A stretch of DNA of 45,428 nt from Ignavibacteria bacterium (GTDB lineage Bacteria; Bacteroidota; Ignavibacteria; Tepidaquicellales; OLB5), in contig JACSRQ010000096.1 of assembly GCA_014879675.1 (NCBI GenBank), positions 1-45,428 on the forward strand, read 5' to 3'. The first letter of the stretch is position 1, and each line of letters starts with the position of its first letter. This document shows positions 43,887-45,428 of the stretch, one piece after another. The notes below the pieces were generated by a model. That model saw only the letters and a list, made by a program, of their open reading frames with translations, did not search any database and was not told the DNA's origin. A program made the translations under genes and the position numbers.

Positions 43887-44100
43887 ATACGTGAAACGTC
43901 AAACGTGAAAGGTCAAACGTGAAATGTCAAACGTCAAAGGTGAAAACTTCCATAAAGCAGAAGTCAGGCGTGGAACGTGAAAGTTTCAGCCCCAACGGGG
44001 CGTAATACGTTAGCGACGGACGCAGCCCATCAGGAGGATCATTTCCCCCTATCAGGGGGAACACAAGGGGTTAATTTCATTCACATTCACAGCCCCGAAG
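43887..44100. repeat. Degenerate tandem tract and palindromic repeats before the IS element
   Basis: GTGAAACGTCAAACGTGAAA and variants repeat with ~10-base spacing (43890-43960). Then a degenerate AGCCCC-AAC-GGGGC module with GACGGACGCAGCCCATC (43988-44031), a CCCCCTATCAGGGGG hairpin (44045-44059), and AGCCCCGAAG (44091-44100), the left half of a repeat cut by the IS110 element. Confidence 0.75.
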
Positions 44101-44140
44101 GTACTGTGTTAAAAAGCAACTGTAAAACACATCGTATGTT

Positions 44141-45148
44141 TTAAATTGTTTTGTAATTAGGTATGTATTCTGCATCATGCTTCCATAAAGTATAGATCAA
44201 TAATAGAAGTTTTCTCATGATCGCTATTACTGCTATTTTTTTAATGTTCTTTCTTATTACAAGTCTAATGTAAATTTCTTTTAGCTTTTCATTGTGCTTA
44301 GCTGCAGATAGTGCTGGCATGTACAGAGCTTTCCTTAAAAAGTTATTGCCTTTTTTAGATATTCGTGTTTTACCTGTTTTGTAACCTGATTGATTGTGAA
44401 CAATATCTATACCGGCGTAACTTGTAAGCTGTTTACCGCTTTCAATGAGCTCAAAGCCATTGGTTTCGGCAAGTATTGTTACAATTGTCATTAAGCCAAC
44501 ACCTTCAATCTTTTGTATATTATTTATTTTAGTATATAGATCAGCATCCTGTTTTATAAGCTCTTTAATTTGATTTTGTATCTCTTTGAGCTGCTTATTA
44601 TATAATTTAATCTGTTCCTTAATACGCTTTAGTGTTTCCGGAGCAGGTTTGTACGAATGTTCCTTAGCATGCACCCTGTTTTTGGCCTGGGCCGCTTGTG
44701 ATTTGATATTAGTATACTCCCTGGTTAGTTCTTTTAGTTTTTTGAATAAATTGTCTGGTTTTCGCCACTTTCTGAGGGTCTTTTCAAGTCCGAATAATGT
44801 AATTGCATAAGCATCAAGGTTATCAGTTTTTGATTTGTTATCAAGTGTTCTCATATAGCTTTTGATCTTATTAGGAAGCAACACAGTAAGATCAAAATCT
44901 TTGTCTGCCAGAAAATGAGCTAGGTTTTCATAATAAACACCGGTAGCTTCCATGACGAACCAAACCGATAGATTACTATCTGCATGTTTGTTGACCCAGG
45001 TTAACAGAGCTTTAAAACCTGCCGGATTATTTTTAAAGCTTGCAGCAGAAGAAATGTTGTGTCTAAGTTCAGTATTAAGGCTGCCAAAACATGCGACAAG
45101 TTCATCTTTTGAAACATCAATGCCAACGGCTTGTTTTAGTGTTTGCAT
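44141..45148 (-). CDS. IS110-family DEDD transposase/recombinase
   Basis: 335 residues, full length for the family. N-terminal RuvC-like domain: D11 in AVGIDVSKDE, E67 in VMEATGVYYENL, D109 and D112 in KTDNLDAYAI form the DEDD site. A long coiled coil (~125-205) follows. The C-terminal Transposase_20-type domain has IEGVGLMTIVTILAE, LTSYAGIDIV, then QSG with S254 as the likely nucleophile, and ISKKGNNFLRKALYMPAL. Such recombinases use a bridge RNA to pair donor and target. The frame is intact, so the element may be active. Confidence 0.95.
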   Translation of the reverse strand: MQTLKQAVGIDVSKDELVACFGSLNTELRHNISSAASFKNNPAGFKALLTWVNKHADSNLSVWFVMEATGVYYENLAHFLADKDFDLTVLLPNKIKSYMRTLDNKSKTDNLDAYAITLFGLEKTLRKWRKPDNLFKKLKELTREYTNIKSQAAQAKNRVHAKEHSYKPAPETLKRIKEQIKLYNKQLKEIQNQIKELIKQDADLYTKINNIQKIEGVGLMTIVTILAETNGFELIESGKQLTSYAGIDIVHNQSGYKTGKTRISKKGNNFLRKALYMPALSAAKHNEKLKEIYIRLVIRKNIKKIAVIAIMRKLLLLIYTLWKHDAEYIPNYKTI

Positions 45149-45184
45149 AATAATAATTAATCAGATATTTTTAAATGACAGCTT

Positions 45185-45390
45185 AAAAAGATGGCAATGC
45201 TTCCAGTGCAACTTAACTCGTAACGTTATCCAGGATTGCCTAAAACGCATCCTTAAGTACTGTACAGTTTCTAAGAAGCAGAAAGTAATGGGGAGTGTAA
45301 CCTTCGGAACGGTATCGCATTCGCATACCAAGGGGCGAATCGCTCTCCCATTACTTTTGCCATACTAACTAAACTTACTCATTTAAACTT
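45185..45390 (-). ncRNA. Putative IS110 bridge RNA
   Basis: Read on the minus strand. Target loop: outer stem AAAGTAATGGG/CCCATTACTTT (45347-45357, 45282-45292), inner stem GGTAT/ATACC (45325-45329, 45311-45315). Its 5' side has CGCCCCTT (45330-45337) and its 3' side CCGAAGG (45301-45307), matching opposite strands of the repeat target CGCCC-CT-TCGG. Donor loop: outer stem TGCTTC/GAAGCA (45275-45280, 45198-45203), inner stem AGGATGC/GCAATCCT (45247-45253, 45232-45239). Its 5' side has ACAGTACTT (45255-45263) like the right end ACAGTAC-CT, and its 3' side TACGAG (45217-45222), complementary to the left end CT-CGTA. GGCAAT/ATTGCC then TTTTT may end it. Exact ends are estimates. Confidence 0.75.
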
Positions 45391-45391
45391 C

Positions 45392-45423
45392 AGATTACAA
45401 ACATACGAGATTACAAACATACG
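45392..45423. repeat. Duplicated 16-bp left terminus of the IS110 element
   Basis: Two perfect tandem copies of AGATTACAAACATACG. On the minus strand each contains TATGTTTG (45414-45421 and 45398-45405), an exact -7 promoter element, so the pair probably drives the bridge RNA and transposase. Confidence 0.85.
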
Positions 45424-45428
45424 AGGGG

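Larger units (their letters stand above)
44101..45423 (-). mobile_element. IS110-family insertion sequence
   Basis: About 1.32 kb: short right end (44101-44140), transposase (45148-44141), long non-coding left end (45149-45423). It is bounded by AG (CT on the transposase strand) at 44099-44100 and 45424-45425, matching the CT core of known IS110 elements. No terminal inverted repeats, as usual for the family. The left flank AGCCCCGA-AG and right flank AG-GGG fit insertion into the AGCCCCGAAGGGGCGGG repeat found elsewhere in the window. The window ends three bases past the element, so the right flank is barely seen. Confidence 0.85.

Overview
The window comes from a bacterium of the Bacteroidota/Ignavibacteriota side of the FCB group. 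Two things show this. At least ten exported proteins end in a type IX secretion (T9SS) type A sorting domain opening with QNYPNPFNP. Several upstream regions carry the Bacteroidota-type promoter, TTTG then about 20 bases then TAnnTTTG. No tRNA or 16S/23S rRNA gene was seen. The region is accessory in character: secreted surface proteins, lineage-specific paralogues and dense intergenic palindromic repeats, with a few housekeeping-type genes (ettA, a methyltransferase, DUF1361, DUF4126).

Layout. 1-602: mosaic of palindromic repeats. 603-3992: two T9SS cargo genes (beta-propeller, metzincin protease). 4182-5678: methyltransferase and an exported unknown. 5679-12093: two close paralogues (A, B) of an unrecognised ~490-residue family, a small lipoprotein, a stand-alone sorting-domain-like protein and a hydrolase, separated by duplicated repeat blocks. 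17122-12751 (minus): apparent operon of a small RHH-type protein, an S74 fibre, a small T9SS partner, a second S74 fibre and a FecR-domain protein. 17306-25711: paralogue C, DUF4126, a lipoprotein caspase, DUF1361, a YCF48-type T9SS protein and EttA. 26104-32896: paralogues D, E and F with an FN3 protein and the first of four SBBP-propeller proteins. 33004-42458: a candidate structured RNA, then an all-plus run of T9SS cargo (three more SBBP proteins, a LamG/P-domain protein, and a second S74 plus small-partner pair). 42628-43886: two hypothetical genes. 44101-45423: a complete IS110-family element.

The strongest observation is that the IS110 element's upstream non-coding end can be read as a bridge RNA. 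It has two internal loops. One carries guides matching the palindromic repeat into which the element is inserted; the other carries guides matching the element's own ends. Other items worth following are the six-member paralogue family interleaved with T9SS cargo; the repeated two-gene module of an S74 self-cleaving fibre without sorting signal plus a small sorting-domain partner; an operator-like inverted repeat over the promoter of the RHH/S74 operon; and the combinatorial palindromic repeats filling the intergenic space.

Family names are from memory of motifs; no database search was possible. Starts were moved inward where a Shine-Dalgarno-like sequence, a signal peptide or a paralogue supported it.
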